This document shows, in pieces, positions 18,916-32,700 of a DNA stretch of 64,000 nt. The notes beneath the pieces were generated by a model. It did no database searches, was not told where the DNA came from, and was given only the letters and a program-made list of their open reading frames with translations. The translations under genes were made by a program, and so were the position numbers. Within the stretch, counting starts at the first letter, position 1. Each line of letters opens with the position of its first letter. The stretch is taken from the NCBI GenBank assembly GCA_950295325.1, contig OX485803.1:59599554-59663553 (forward strand). Reading direction: 5' to 3'. Source of the DNA: Polytrichum commune. Lineage: Eukaryota; Streptophyta; Polytrichopsida; Polytrichales; Polytrichaceae.

Positions 18916-21900
18916 GGTCTATGATTGGTAGACCTCTTGATGCAAGCTCCGCTCTTCCAAACTTCTTGGACTCTAGTGTTTGGCATATGCATCGAGAGAC
19001 CTCCAGTCAAATGTTTGATTTTACGACGAGGATTTAAATTGTACCTTGCACTAAATATACTACAAGGATCGGGAACCCACATGATCCTAAGCAATAATCG
19101 ACTTCGAGACTTTTGACACCACAATGCATCGGAAGACCACCCGATCTTGCGTCAACTATAGAGATAACGATGTCATTTTGGATGACAAATGGATGAACAA
19201 ATGTTGACATGATGGATGAACATATGAATGATCCAAATTGAAATAACTGCAAACATATCAATATGCAAGGATGAAGACTAAAGGACATACACACTATTAT
19301 TGTGGACGGACCTACAAACTACATAGTAGTGTGAAGCGACACAAAAGCACTGAGGAGAGTGAGATTCTAGAGGTCGCAACTTCAAAATGAATTGGTCTGT
19401 AAGGACTTCCTTAGAGGTCATTCGCATATCAACCTCATCCTATTCAAACCTTTAGTGCTCTTCCATTGGCCTCATAGGGTTTCCTCCAATCACTTAGATA
19501 TCCTAGGATTCTTATCTCTCTTGCGAATCTTTGACAATGGTACCAATTTTGTCATGAAACCCATGTTAAGCAGGAAAATTGTCATCATGAATGTCTTTAA
19601 TCCTAAACGTCATTAAGTCTCTGCCAATTTTGTCCCTCCGAATGCGACAAAAAAAATGACAACTCAAAATCAAAGGTAAGTACATCCATTTCTCAATCAT
19701 TTTTTATATTTGTTAGATGGAACTGCATTTTGGGGAGTAGGTACACCTCAAATTTCTAAAGTAATAAATTTAATTTTGCACGCATTAATGCTAATCTTGA
19801 GTTCTTTTGTAGCATACCAAAAAGCTTGAAATGTGTAAGCATCGGGAGGGCTCCTGATATTGTTGGAAGCATCAATATAGGGGTAAAACCTTCATTGTAA
19901 TAATGATTCACTCACATAGTTACAACATGTATTTTCTACGAAGGTGATAAAATATGTCTATATTTAGGTCACCTATAAAAATCACATTTATACCACGTAT
20001 TTGGACCTTGTAGACTAAGAATGACATTTTGAGGTACATGACATGACATATTGATACATGTTAGAGAAAGTCATGGAGGGAGTGAGGATTTGATTTCGTG
20101 TTGCAAATGTAATACTCACAATGCACATTTTGGAAGAGGCAAGCTCTTAGCACCATCATAACATCCGCAACGTGATCATAATGAAATGCCCATGCCAAAT
20201 TAACAATTCCATATTTTACAACGGTGACAAACAACTTCAATAGCAACCATTAATAACACAATTTAGTCTACACATTATCTATTTGGAGTTGTGATTTGTT
20301 AGGGTGGTGTAATCGTGTTGAGAGTAGTATGGGGAGCTCTCCCACAACCTTTTTCATTTATGCTTCCACAATGAAGTCCTATTGCATTACGAAGCGAACA
20401 TAAATCCCTCACGGCTTGCAACATGGTTTGGTTAACTATCCTCTCTCCTATTCCCATCTTATTGTCATCCATCATTTGCCCACTTTGCATCCCATGTCTC
20501 ATCCATTCTAATTTATTTTTTGCCCTTCTCAATCCATACTCATGTAGAGCATTTCATGGTGTGAAATCGATGAGTTGCTTAAACAAACATGAGTTGTTGC
20601 ACATTTCTAGCGCAAGTAAACTCAAGTCTCAAACATTTTTATTTTTTTGAATCTTACAAGAATTGAATTGGGAGCCCTAGCAATGCAAACGCTTTGGGTT
20701 GTTGCATTGTGTTTGAGCTTTTTGCATCAAGATCAATCATGATGTAAGTGTTTTCATGATTAAGGGTTTGAGTGCTTTACTACATTGTGTTTGAGTTTCT
20801 TGCATTGGAAGCACTCCCGATGCAAATGCTTTCAGGGTTTATGCTTAGGTCTGCTTCAATTGCGTAGAGCAATATGCATGAAGAGGTTTCCCATTACTAA
20901 ATGATCTTGTTAGCCCAATCAATGTGCTGCATTTGGAAATCGTACATATGCCCTTTTTGTTATGTTCGCAATTTTTTTTAAGCATATAATATTCTCATAA
21001 TCGTTTGTCATGTTTACAATGTTGTTTTGCGCAGTGGGTTCATGTGCTAAATTGTAGAGGATATCAAGAGGTCTCCTAATCTATATAATTATAATATATA
21101 ATTACTAAGGAATTAAACCGCACCATCTTTCATTGAGGTGGCCGACATCAACAAATAGTATTTTCGCAAATCCTCCACCACTAGTGATGTCAATTATGTT
21201 GGGCTAGTGATCCCTACCACGAATCTAGACATTTGTGGGAGATCAATGAAATTTGGTTTCATGTGGTTTGCTGGGGACAAAAAGTTGCCAAATGATATTT
21301 TAAACATATTTCGTTCCATGGTTGCTAATATGAAGGAAAAGAAATTGCCATGCGATAACACAAAAACACAAGAAAAAGATCCAAGCAAGGATTGGGAGAC
21401 TTCCCAATCTTAGGTGGTAGTACACCTAGGGGAACTTCTTTAGAAACACCTCAAGGGACACCTAAGAGACAAGGGAAGGGATCAACCAAGGATATGAAGC
21501 CCTCCCCCCCCCCCAAAAAAAAAAAAAAAACTACCTTGCAAGATTTATTGCGCATGTAAAAAGAAACTCAAGGATGGATCTTAAAAATTGGAGACTATCA
21601 ACCATGCCATCCACAATCATTTGAAGCCATTGAACATTTGAGGGTTCAAACCTTTGGACGACGTTGAAGGACATAGTGTGAAGGTGGCATTGGAATGTGT
21701 ACACCACGCACCACCTACATGGGTATATAGGCAAGTTACAAAGTGTCATTGTCAACGATTGATGGATGAGGTAATAACGCTATATAGTCCTGAGCTAGAG
21801 GTCTGGACATTGTGATGCATGTTGATTTAAATGAGAACAAGGAAATACAGACCTTTGTCCAACATACCATAATCCAAATAAGTTATGTTGGAAAGCAATT

Positions 21901-22530
21901 TATGGACTATTGGAGGTCAACATATAGTAGAGGCAATGAGGAAAGTGATGAACGGCCCAAATTTTGCTAGCCAAGAAGATGTCAAGGCTTATGGTACTTT
22001 CAATGAAATTGTTGTTGTGTGGTCATCGGACAAAGGTGATGTGCATGTCCAAAGCGTTGAATTTGAAAATCCATGACAAAGATGCAAAACCTACTTTCTT
22101 CGAGGATGTCACACAAGGAAAAGTAGTTTAGGTCAATTGTGAAAACCGCATTGTGTAAAATTAGGTGGCTTACATTCAACAAAATGGAATGTAAGTTCTA
22201 TCACCTTCAATTTATTTGTGGATTATTTTATTCTAGATGTCTTCTTTTGGGAGGTATTCCAATGCAAATGCCTCCACATTCTTGTCTAGGCATTTGGTTT
22301 TGTCTTGGCATCGGGAGGTCTCCCGATGCATATGCCCGCACATTTGTCATTTGTGTAGAATATGTAATATGACTATGTTTTTGAACTTGTTTAGAAACTT
22401 AAAATAGAAATGACAACAACCTTTCATGACACGTTGTCGTGCAAGAAATGGTTTAATAAGTAAATATAATGTGAAATGTTTTGAGAGTAGGGTTTAAAAC
22501 AAATAAAACTAAAACTAAGAAAAATAAAGG
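18916..22530. other. gene-poor repeat region with recurring GGGAG-CTCCC words
   Basis: No gene is recognised. A short inverted-repeat word of the form ATCGGGAG-N-CTCCCGATGC recurs, for example near 19128, 19838, 20812, 21391 and 22312, with diverged edges. A C10A16 run lies near 21505-21530. The open frames are short and unrelated to families I know. Confidence 0.5.
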
Positions 22531-22539
22531 TATAGACAA

Positions 22540-22775
22540 AAAGAAGGGGGGAGATCAGAGGAATGAGGGGGGAAGAGAAAGAACCGTGGTTATAACCACG
22601 AAACTTAGAGTCGCATGCTCAGGGGGTAGGTGGCGCCAACTGGTAGTTACTTGCCTAGTTTTCACAAGCAGTGCCAAGCCACGTGGCCATTCGCCTGCTC
22701 ATACGGGTCCAGAGGGTTTCGAACCCGGACCAGTGCTATGACGCTTGAAGCACTTTACCAGTTGGGCTTCCGCGG
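22540..22775 (-). mobile_element. tRNA-derived SINE
   Basis: On the minus strand the sequence starts at about 22771 with GGAAGCCCAACTGGTAAAG, an A box-like segment. A perfect B box, GGGTTCGAAACCC, follows about 45 bases later (22714-22726). That is tRNA spacing for an internal RNA polymerase III promoter. The stems of a real tRNA do not pair well, and about 150 more bases follow before a T- and C-rich end, so a SINE head is more likely than a working tRNA gene. A second copy would settle it. Confidence 0.6.
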
Positions 22776-24290
22776 CTTAGCGTTTATCAGAGCATGCTGA
22801 AGGAATTTATATCCCTATCCATTGTTTATACGTTTTATATTTATATTTATTTGAGTGGATTTTGAGTGGAAGAAAGAATCATATCTTTTGCGGAAACTTT
22901 AGAATGACGCCTTCTTATTAGAAAATATTTAGGTTACAAGAAGAAGGACCATTTTAGAGCTTCACCAGTTTCATGTGGTTATTTTGATTTTTTTTCTTTT
23001 TTTTGAACATGTCAAATTAGAGAGTTTTACATGAGTCTCAAGATGAAGAACTTCAACCAGAACTTGAGCTGGATTTTTTTTTATCTTAACTGCCGACTCA
23101 TACTTTTCTGCTACTTAGTCTTTCACCACTACATGAGCGTTCACAAGAAGAAGCTAGGTCTTATCGGCGTTGAAGCAACCTCGTGTGGAGCAACGGTGGC
23201 ATGAAAACCTTTAACAAGATGCTCGTGCATTGGTAATTTTGTTGCAGGCTGGGTGTGTTGAACCTGACACTCGGGATATGACATTTGGAGGAATTTTTGA
23301 AAGTTTAAATGATGATTAATATTTTTGTTGTCTTAAGCATGCGAAAGGAAGTTGCGGCCATCAACGTTGGCTACAAGGTCCAGTTAATCCATTGACTAAG
23401 GCTGATCGTGCAGACTACGTTGCACTTATTTTTTGACGCGTCCTCAAGTTCTTGCAGTTGGAGTAAAATTCCTCTTGGAATTCTTTTTAACATTTTTTAG
23501 ATATACATTGATGTTATACGTTTAGTTTTAATATTTACAAACTTCATCTTGTGTGTTTGAAGTTTGGTAAAAAAAAAAATAGAGATAGTTTACTATTTCG
23601 GTTGAAATTTTGATGAGTAAGCTAAGATTATGAATAGATGAATAAACTAAGACAAGGGTTAGATAAGTAAGTTAAGATAATGATGAGTAAGCTAATGGAG
23701 GGGGATTAGCCAATGATTAGTCGAGGCCCATGTGACATAGGTGTGGGCTAGTGTTGACTTTGAGAGGTGGTTAGGGGGTCGGACCCTTCTCTCCTTCAAA
23801 GGGGGGATTAGAGTTTGGAGGTGTAGTGTGTGGAGAAGGAAAAAAAATGTGGATGTACTTGGAGGTTTTTTCTATGAAAATTTTGGAATTGATACATCTT
23901 GTCGGTGTGGTTCCGAAATGAGATAAGCACACTCTATTTGGATTTGTATGCGATTTTTATGAGGTTTAGAGGGGAACAATGTTTGTTGCAATGAAATTTA
24001 GAAAACTGTGGTACAATTTTTTGGTCTCAGAATAGTCATTTTAGGATTTTGATAGGATGTGAATTCATATCGACACTTGCAATGTGAAATGGACACTAAA
24101 GTAAGTTATTAGTGATCAATTATCCGAAATGAGCTAAGGGTGAGACATTTAGTTCATATGAAACAGTTCCAAGAGGAAGAGTCTTTTGGGCAGGGCAATA
24201 GACATGTGACCAAGTCGAAGAGACTTATGAAATCTGGCCCCAAGAGGCAAGGAAGCTAGTTCAGGGGATATAGAGGAGAAGAAGGGGAGG
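22776..24290. other. no recognisable gene
   Basis: AT-rich. Around 23611-23695 the words GATGAGTAAGCTAAGAT and variants recur about four times. A short frame near 23240-23330 (AGCVEPDTRDMTFGGIFESLND) looks protein-like but matches nothing I recognise. Confidence 0.4.
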
Positions 24291-24302
24291 AGAAGTTAGT
24301 TC

Positions 24303-25449
24303 CTCTCGAGAAGAGAGCCTCCCTCGTCTTGCAGTTTTTTGAGCAAGTCTAGCTTGGGTGTGAAGCCCTTTTTTATTGTACATTTTACTCTACATAATAT
24401 AATAGTGTGAAGCTATTTTATCAATGATAAGTGTGAGAATTGAATCTGTTGTGTTGGTGTTTGCTGTGAATCAATTAAGTCCAAATTGTACTTTCCTGGT
24501 TCGGGAAGAATCTAGAGAGAAATTGTGATACACTACTCTCGTGAAGAGAGTAAGTGATTTATTGTGAGGTCTTAAACTCATGTGAGTAATCAAGTCATAG
24601 AACTTGAATGTGGAACTCTTGGTTGAATGGGAAGTCTTTGAGGAAGTCCATCTTTGTAGGAACCGGTACAGCTTTAACTATCTAATTGTGTCTTGACTGT
24701 TGTAAGTGTGGAATAGAAGTGAAACTGCGTGAAGCAGTTTCTCTGTCTCAAAACCAATACTCTTATTTACGTTCATAACTTAACAATGGAATGTGAAATT
24801 CCACTGTGAGTAAGTATATAATTCAATCTTGACAACTCAGTAAAAGAAGTTGTGGCAATCCTCTTGGGAAGAGAGGAAGAATTATTTATGTATTAAAGTG
24901 GACTCACATGGTAATCATGAGGGACTCTGAAGTGTAAAAGATTAAAGTCTGAGCGAATCCGAGTGGGAGTGTAGAATCCAATATAAAGTTCCTGTGAAAG
25001 GGTCAAATTGATTTTTCTCGGTGTTATGAAATGTCTCCAAACCTTAATGATGGTTGTTGCGGGGAAAAGCAAGAATGTGTAGGCACAGTGAGGACCCTGA
25101 ATGTATGACATAACTTTAGGATCTGACTTTTGAGTCACGAACCATAGAACCGAATAGAGATCTTATTCAGGCCACGAGCAACTTAGTTGTTAGTGAATCC
25201 TTCAAGCAATGTTTGATTGAGAGATAAAAATCCCATCCCCTGGGAAGGGATTAAATTGTGCTTAGTCGCACCTAAAATTCCTGTGAAGGGCAGACAAGTG
25301 GTTCATGTGACTTTCCTGTGAAAGGAATGAATCACCTTCACCCTCGTCTTGTGTGCGAACGAGGTGGAACTGCGTGAAGCAGTTTAACCATCTTTAAGCC
25401 CTTGGGCTCATTTATGTTCTTGAGTGGAACGAGGAATGCGAAATTCCTC
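24303..25449 (+). repeat. cluster of short hairpins with a shared GNGAA loop
   Basis: Perfect or wobble-paired inverted repeats around a five-base loop occur at 24303-24317 (stem CTCTC, loop GAGAA), 24401-24417 (AATAGT, GTGAA), 24534-24552 (TACTCTC, GTGAA), 24721-24741 (GAAACTGC, GTGAA), 24787-24803 (TGGAAT, GTGAA), 24859-24877 (TCCTCTT, GGGAA), 25313-25327 (TTCCT, GTGAA), 25368-25384 (AACTGC, GTGAA) and 25431-25449 (GAGGAAT, GCGAA). Weaker ones lie near 24354, 24990, 25230 and 25280. Stems vary while the loop stays G-N-G-A-A. The 24.72-24.80 and 25.37-25.45 kb pairs look like diverged copies of each other. Confidence 0.6.
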
Positions 25450-26700
25450 ACAGTCAAGCTTATGTATGAGTTCTACAAATTTAATCAGGGGATTCCAAGC
25501 CGATAAGTAAGCTTGTATGATTGGTTTATGCGAAAAACGTTTAAGTCGAGGGAAGAATGACATTCAAGTAATTTAATTGAGTACTGAAAAATCACCGTAA
25601 TTTTCTCCTGTCTGTCGTGCCCTTTGCAATAGTTCTGTAAAGTAGTTGAGGGTAAGAATTTATTTCGGAAAGCGATTCCTCTTTCTCTCATGATTGTGAT
25701 GGTCGTAGTTACTTCTCATTGAGTGATTAAAGCAAGATTCTCAGTCGCAGTGAGGGTACAATGTTGAAATTCCTCAGTGTAGAGAGAGAAGGGGAGAGTA
25801 AACCAAATTTATCAGGACCTGAACCATTATCGAAATCAGGAAATATGATTTGGGATTAGCCTCTCGTCATTGTGATGCTTGAGGGAATTCGATCCGTGTT
25901 GAAATCGACTACTGCAACTATAATACTTTGCGGATGCGAAGAGGCTGGGTGAGATGGCCAGGTAGCAACTTAATCTTGTGAGTCTTGAGTTTAGTTAAAG
26001 AAGAAGATGGAGGAATGGTGAGAAAAAAAAGGAGCAGCCACTGTTGATTGGAGACGAGGAATGTGCCGCGCGGGCGTGGAGTCTGCTAAAGAAGGAGTCG
26101 CATAAGAGGAGGAAGCAGTCGGGCGCGAAGAGTCGACGGAGTAGCTAAAGGAAGCGCGTGCATTTAACCCATAAGGTTTGGGTGAGAAGAGGGAGGCAAG
26201 CATATAAGGAAAAGCAGCCACCTCCAAGTCCGAGAACAAGACGCTGACTGGTTACTGGCTACTGTTACTGGTTACTAGTTATTAAGACCATGGTTACTGG
26301 TTACTCAGACTATGGCCCTACCTTTCAGACGTGACTTGACACTTGTGACTGTTACTGGTGACTAGACTATGGCCGTGCTGTGTAGACTATGGTCCTGCGA
26401 TTAGACTCTTACGGTCCTGGCTCTGTTCGGTTCGGTCACTAGGTTACTGTCACACGTTAGACTTTTGTTAATTTTAATAATTTATTTTAATGCATTCAAT
26501 TCCACTGAGATAGTGTTAAGTCTAAAACTGACTAAGGAAATAATTCATTACTGTGGTCTATATCTAATTTAATTAAATCCATCACTTAACCATAGGAGGA
26601 GTCAATTGTGAACATGATATCCTTACTAACTGTGGTGTGGTTTTTTGATACTTGGCTACTTTACTGAAGAGACTATGGTTCACCTCAAGGAGTTTTTGCC
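25450..26700. repeat. low-complexity GGTTACTG and AGACTATGG repeats
   Basis: From about 26245 to 26460, GGTTACTG-type words recur. AGACTATGG appears near 26308, 26362, 26387, 26667 and 26710. The preceding 25990-26240 is GC-richer than its surroundings and opens an antisense frame without a known motif. It could be LTR material, but no direct-repeat partner was found. Confidence 0.4.
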
Positions 26701-29700
26701 TTGGGTTTCTGAGACTATGGCGTACTCAAATGTCTATGGCTGAGCTGTGACTCCCTGAATTGCAAAACACACTATAAGAGTGATGTTACTGATGAGAGTG
26801 GGTTGTGAGGGAGTGACTGATCAATTGCATGTACTGCTGTGAGTGACCCTCAACCTTAATTAAATCAATCCTAAAACTCACTCTAGAAGTTTTTTTCCCT
26901 GTGTTTGTTGTCCTAAATACATCTTAATTCTCTTGTAATCTATCAATTAACTCAATGGTGATCCCTAGATGCAACACCTGACACTCATTTGGCCTTCCCT
27001 GTGTGGTTTTCTTAATTGGAACCCAATCTAAAAACCTATCTACAAAGACCATGATTTTAAAGGCTTGTAGAAATCGTGTATAGTGTTTTGTTTATGAAAC
27101 TCGAGCAAGTGAAGTGGTATTGTGTCATCTCTCTATGAAACTTTATACTTCTTAATTTAGAGTGTTGAAGAAAGAATTATGGCTTTCAAGGCGAGAGGGT
27201 AATGAGTTGCCAACTAGATTCAAGAATAAAAAATATCTATCAACTTCAATAGAGCATAGAAACGTTTGTAAGGGTTTTGAGGATGAATATTTCTTGCATT
27301 TTTCTAGTCTCCCATGTCTTAAGCCAAAACTAATTGCAGCCAGAAATCCAGTATTTTCCCAAAGTAAAGACTTCTCTACCCGACAACGTGTAGCATCAAA
27401 TAGTGTTTTCCTTTGGTTATTTGTAATGTCAAATCCCTTACAACTTATGGGTTAGTGTTTCAACATTGGATGGATGGGATGATTCCGGACGGCCATGGGG
27501 TTTCATAGTTGGGAACATCCAGACGACCTCTTATGATGAAGTCCAATATGAGTTGCATTTAGGGTCTTCCAAATGGCATGCGTCAATAGGATTGGCACTT
27601 TAATTCTTTGAGAAGAAAATGTGTTGCAAAGTTGTATTGCCTAGCGTGGAATCTTTTGTATACTTTGTTGATATGTGTGGACAAAATAAAAATGAAAATT
27701 TTATCATGCAAATGCTCATGACACAACATGGTTGGAAATGTCCCCACAAGGGGAAAGGTTACAAGGCATGGACTTGGCAAGATTGGGTAGACGTATCCAA
27801 CAAACACAAATTTGACGCTTCCTTCATGACCATGATGCAAAAGCTCGCGAGGGGAATTGACACAAAGAAGGCATGGTTGAAAAAAAAAAACTGAATGAAA
27901 ATTCTCCCAAAAACCAATTCTTTGAGGTTGTTGGTCAACAATTGAATTTTATGTGCGTGGGCTGCAGCCTAGGGAAGATTCAAATGGTAGTTTGAGGAAA
28001 AAACACATTGCCATCAAGACAAAGGGCTTGAATGACATCATGGGGGCTCTAAAGGACTGGATGTTTGTGTTCCACCGGATATAGTATCCGCATCAAATTT
28101 CTTCACTCTCGCTAGTGTGGCTCTTATGCTCCCAATCCAACACAAATTTGTGCATATTTTAGAGACGCGGCTATGAAAAAATCTACACCATTGGGTATAC
28201 ACTATTTTTTTAGCTCCTTGTAGATTGTATTAGGACGTTTCATATGGTTTTGTGAGATTAACATTTGGGATTCTCATGTTGTGGTTATGTCGCTTAATAC
28301 GGAGTTGGAGACATTTGATGTACATTCTTGGGAGACCTAACTCCTTGTGTATGTTCTGATGATTTCCCCAAAAACTCTCACAAAAACTGAAACCGTAAAA
28401 CATTTGAAGATATTGTTCGGTGTTAGCAAATTGGTGAATTTTGTTGATATGAGAATGCTAAAGTAATATTCTTTAGGGAATTGATTAACCATTGGTGCTC
28501 AGTTCAACATTTTATCTCTTGGTGGCCTTGTAGGGAAAGCACTTAAACCCGATAGAATTCTTCTCAACATTCATTGTGGCAGATTTGACGTTATTGGGTC
28601 TCCATAAATGAGTTCCTATTATCGCCATTGTCACCAAAAAAAACCTCAATACACATATTGCCAAGAATTAGTAGCTAGAATCATAAATTTTTGGCATAGT
28701 TCAACATTGGAGCAAATTGTTGATGCAACACAAAGGGCTAATGACAAATAAAATAATGTTGCAATGGAGGTAATTGAAGATGAGACACCATATGCATAAC
28801 AAAAACTAAAGGATGTTGCCATGGAGGATGTAGAAGACGCGCATGCTCAATATTTCAACGGATATGATGATGAAATGAACATTTTCAATTTTGCCAATAT
28901 AGAGGACATAGGAGAGAGAAACATTTATGAGGCATTAGGAGAGCTCCAACTGCCCCAAGCTAGATCCAAAACCCTAGTCACTCTCCACCTCACTCAACTT
29001 TTGTTCATGCCCATGTTGCAGGTACACCTACTTATGACATTGCATTTTCTATGCCCTTGCCTCCACCTCGTGCACCTAATGTAATAGAAAATATTATTCG
29101 CCTCAAATATAAGGAAAACAACTTTATGGGTATTATTGCTCCAATGCCTGAACCTCTTCAATTTGAGCATACCCCCTCTCGACCACATGCCCGTCCAGTG
29201 GTTGGGGGTCCATTTCCAAAGGTTAGTTCAACATCAAAGGTTTTGAGCACAAGGTCAACACGTGGCAACATGAAGGACAAGAAATAAAAGACTATTGATA
29301 TTATTGCAGCAGAGGCAACAATTATACATGAAACGCCAACCATACAAATATCTATGGGTGGTGGATTTATTATTTCTTTTTATAATTGAATTCTTAGTTA
29401 TATTTGATATTTGAGGACCGGGAGGCCTCTCGATACTCATTCTTCACAATAGTATATTAAATGGAAGAAATCTATATACCCATTATATGAAATTATGTTT
29501 TATTTTCTTGCAACATCGATTGACTTGCCTCCCCAATCCATTAGTGTGTCATCAATAAGATATTTACCAGTGTTTGATCTAAATGGATTTTTGTGCTATA
29601 AATTGGTTAATAGAAAAGAAAGGTTTTATTGCACCCCACGAGTTTCTAGACTGATGCCACAATATGGTTGACATTTTGTTCATGATTTACTCAAAAGCTA

Positions 29701-32700
29701 AAAGTCAAGTAGATAATTGATGCCCTAATGGAAGAACGAAGATCCTTCAAGTTTGAGAAAGAAGTTGGATTCCTTTATAAGGATCATTCCATTGTTTCCA
29801 AACACCATGATAAACCAAATCAACCAATCTTGATGAAAGATCTTCAATTCAGGGTTTTTTAAAAGTTGAACAATGCCATGTTGCATAATGTTTTGCTTAT
29901 AGATCATGAATCTCTAGATGAAAATTGCCCTAATTATTGAAGTCAAGCAATCCATCCTTTCATTGACAAACATGAATATTTGACAACAAATTTCTTCTTG
30001 GTCCATTGTTTGAGTGGTTGCAATGCCTTGTGGTCTCAAACATAGATATCAAGAAGTTTGTAGAAATAAACCCACTCCCATCTGGGAAATCCCAACTTCG
30101 TAAGTTCGATGCTCATTGGCTTTTACTAATGCACCGGTACTTGAGGAGGTTTGCCTTCCATGTGTGGATAGAGCAAAGGAGTTCCAAACAAAGCAATAAC
30201 ATTGGGAAATCGCCTGATGCAATCTCCAAGGTCTCGTGTTGCTATGCTATTTTATCAAGTTTCAAGGGGAAGAAGTTCACTAAAAACAATGGAAATAAGT
30301 GACTCTCCTTTCCCAAAATGTTGTTGTGGAAAATATCCCATTTCCTTGCTCCAAATTTGAAGGACATTATTCAATCAACTTGACAAATTTTTGGGTACTA
30401 TAGAAATATCCAAATGGGCCTATTACTTTTGAAATGCAGTTTGGCACATCTTCACCAAATGTCGTGTTCTCACGTTCCCTTGAGAGTGTCATGGAGATGG
30501 GTTTGGGTTTACAAAAAAAAAAAACTTTATTTGGGAATCCTTTATTTTCTTTTCTTGTGAAATGGAAATTTGATCTACGACTTTGACATCTTATAATGTT
30601 TTGATATCCATAAAGGAAACATGGATTGTAAGTTGTATTTGTAAATACTTTAAAGTCCCTCTAAATTTTATTTTATTTTTTGTATATTATCTACAGTGTT
30701 TAGAGCCTCCATGAATGAATATGTATAAATGTATTTTATTGTTTGTTCCACATTCTCGTAACACATGTGTTTCTTGGTACTAAGATCAAGAGCACTCCCG
30801 ATGCATCTTCTTTGAAAGAATTTGAGGTTTCTAATACCCTTGTGCGGGCTAAATACCAACCCCAACAAAAGCCCTTGAAGTTGTTCATTCTCTATGTCAA
30901 TGGTCTACTTTGTAGTCGTTCTTTGCCAAGGGTAAGACATAAGGCCAATATGTATTGTAATGGACACAATAATCTTGGAAGGGGTAAGTTGTGGGACTTC
31001 AAAGTATGTCCAGGGTTACTGGAATTTATGTAGCTACTCGTACAAAATTTCCATGTCATTTTGTGATCATGCATGGAAGATGTTGTCCTTCACAATGTGC
31101 TTCGATGCCTATTTCTAGAGAACGTCATTTTGGACTGGCATTTGTGTGGGGCATATCAAAGTTTATGAATACGAATGGTTTCATTAGTAGACATGTATCT
31201 TTCATTCTTTGAGAGAAAGAAATCCTCTCTAGGCACCACAAAAAGATGTTTGGTTGCGGTGAGGGCAATATCTCGTTTGTCAATGATCAACCTAGCAAAC
31301 ACATGAAGAACAAGGCCTCAAAGTGCTACTACTTCCTATGCATTTGGCCAGGTTCTAGAGTATAGATAATATCACTACTGCTTGTTACATCTACATTGAA
31401 TAACTTATACACGTACCAAATGTTCATCTGTAGTTGGGGAATCATATCACATATGGACAAACCCCAATTTCACGTTACCATAAATGGTTTGGGCTGTTTG
31501 TGATTGGCAATTGCTTGTTGAACTCAACAAAATCTTGGAATACATTAAGTGAGTACTTCCCAATCTCTCTTCATTCAAATTTTTTATAATTTTTTTGAAA
31601 CTAACATGAACTGAGAGGTCTCCCGACCCATCAATTCTATGATATTTTTTTTTCTCTCTATTCAATTGCATTGACACACTCTAATCTTTGTATTCCTTTT
31701 GTATCAAATGTCTACGAGTGTGGCATTGTTAGGCACCACGTTTTTTAATCCCAAGAAATCTCCAAAGAAACGCATGGACTTGTGACCCACTAAGTTATTG
31801 AAGTGTAATTCCTATGTTGCTTACTGCATAAGACAAGTCAGTGCATTTGATTCTTCCTCGCTACAATGTAGGACGTTATGTGTTAGACAATGTCTACAAC
31901 TTTTGAGAGGTACTTTTCATTTAGTAAATCTATACTTTATAATTTTATTGGCTTCATAGTTATATTGTTAGAAGCTCACATCTTTTGTTTCTCTCTTTTG
32001 CAAGTTCAACCAACTCATCTCCTTCCGGTTCTCATTTGCTTCCCACACCTCAAGGTTTTGTCTAGACAATAATTAACCAACTCTATAGAGGAGTCACTAA
32101 CGACTACAAAGACACCAAGAGTTCTTTTGGTCCTATGATTCTTCTACAAAGAAGTCTACAAAAAGGCAAGAAACTTGTCAGGAGGCTTTAGAGATTGTGG
32201 CCGTTCCATGTTACTTAACCATTGGGAGACCTCCCAATCTTCTTATGAACTAGTAGAAGCATGTAGTCTAGGTGGTATGTATGTTTTTGGATTGTGGTTT
32301 ATTTTTTAGTTTATTGTACATTGCAATTTTGTGTTGAAATGCCCCCTAGATATAAGTTTCCATCACTTTTTGAGAACGTAGTTCCAAGGAGCCTCAAGTA
32401 TTTCCTTCAATTAGACCAACAAGTTAACATTAGGCTCTATCTCATGGAGGCTACCACACTTCGTCACTCTAGGGAATTAACTACTTTGAAACCATCATGA
32501 TGTACTTTCAGTCCCATTAGCCTTTTTGGCTTCCCATACTTTAAAATCAATTTCATTTCACAATACACAACTTGTGTTTGAAATTTTATGAATAAAGTTG
32601 TATTTCAAAAATCCCATTTTTACTATCCACACGTGCTTCATTTTATACATTTTTGTTAAGTTTGTTTTATTTCCAATGATATAGATGGGGAGACTTCCCA

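Noticed and set aside
22695-22775. Functional tRNA gene
   Set aside because: A and B boxes fit but acceptor and anticodon stems do not pair well; a SINE head explains it better.
24361-24480. Ty1/copia LTR end
   Set aside because: The text looks LTR-like but no direct-repeat partner, primer-binding site or coding domain was found.
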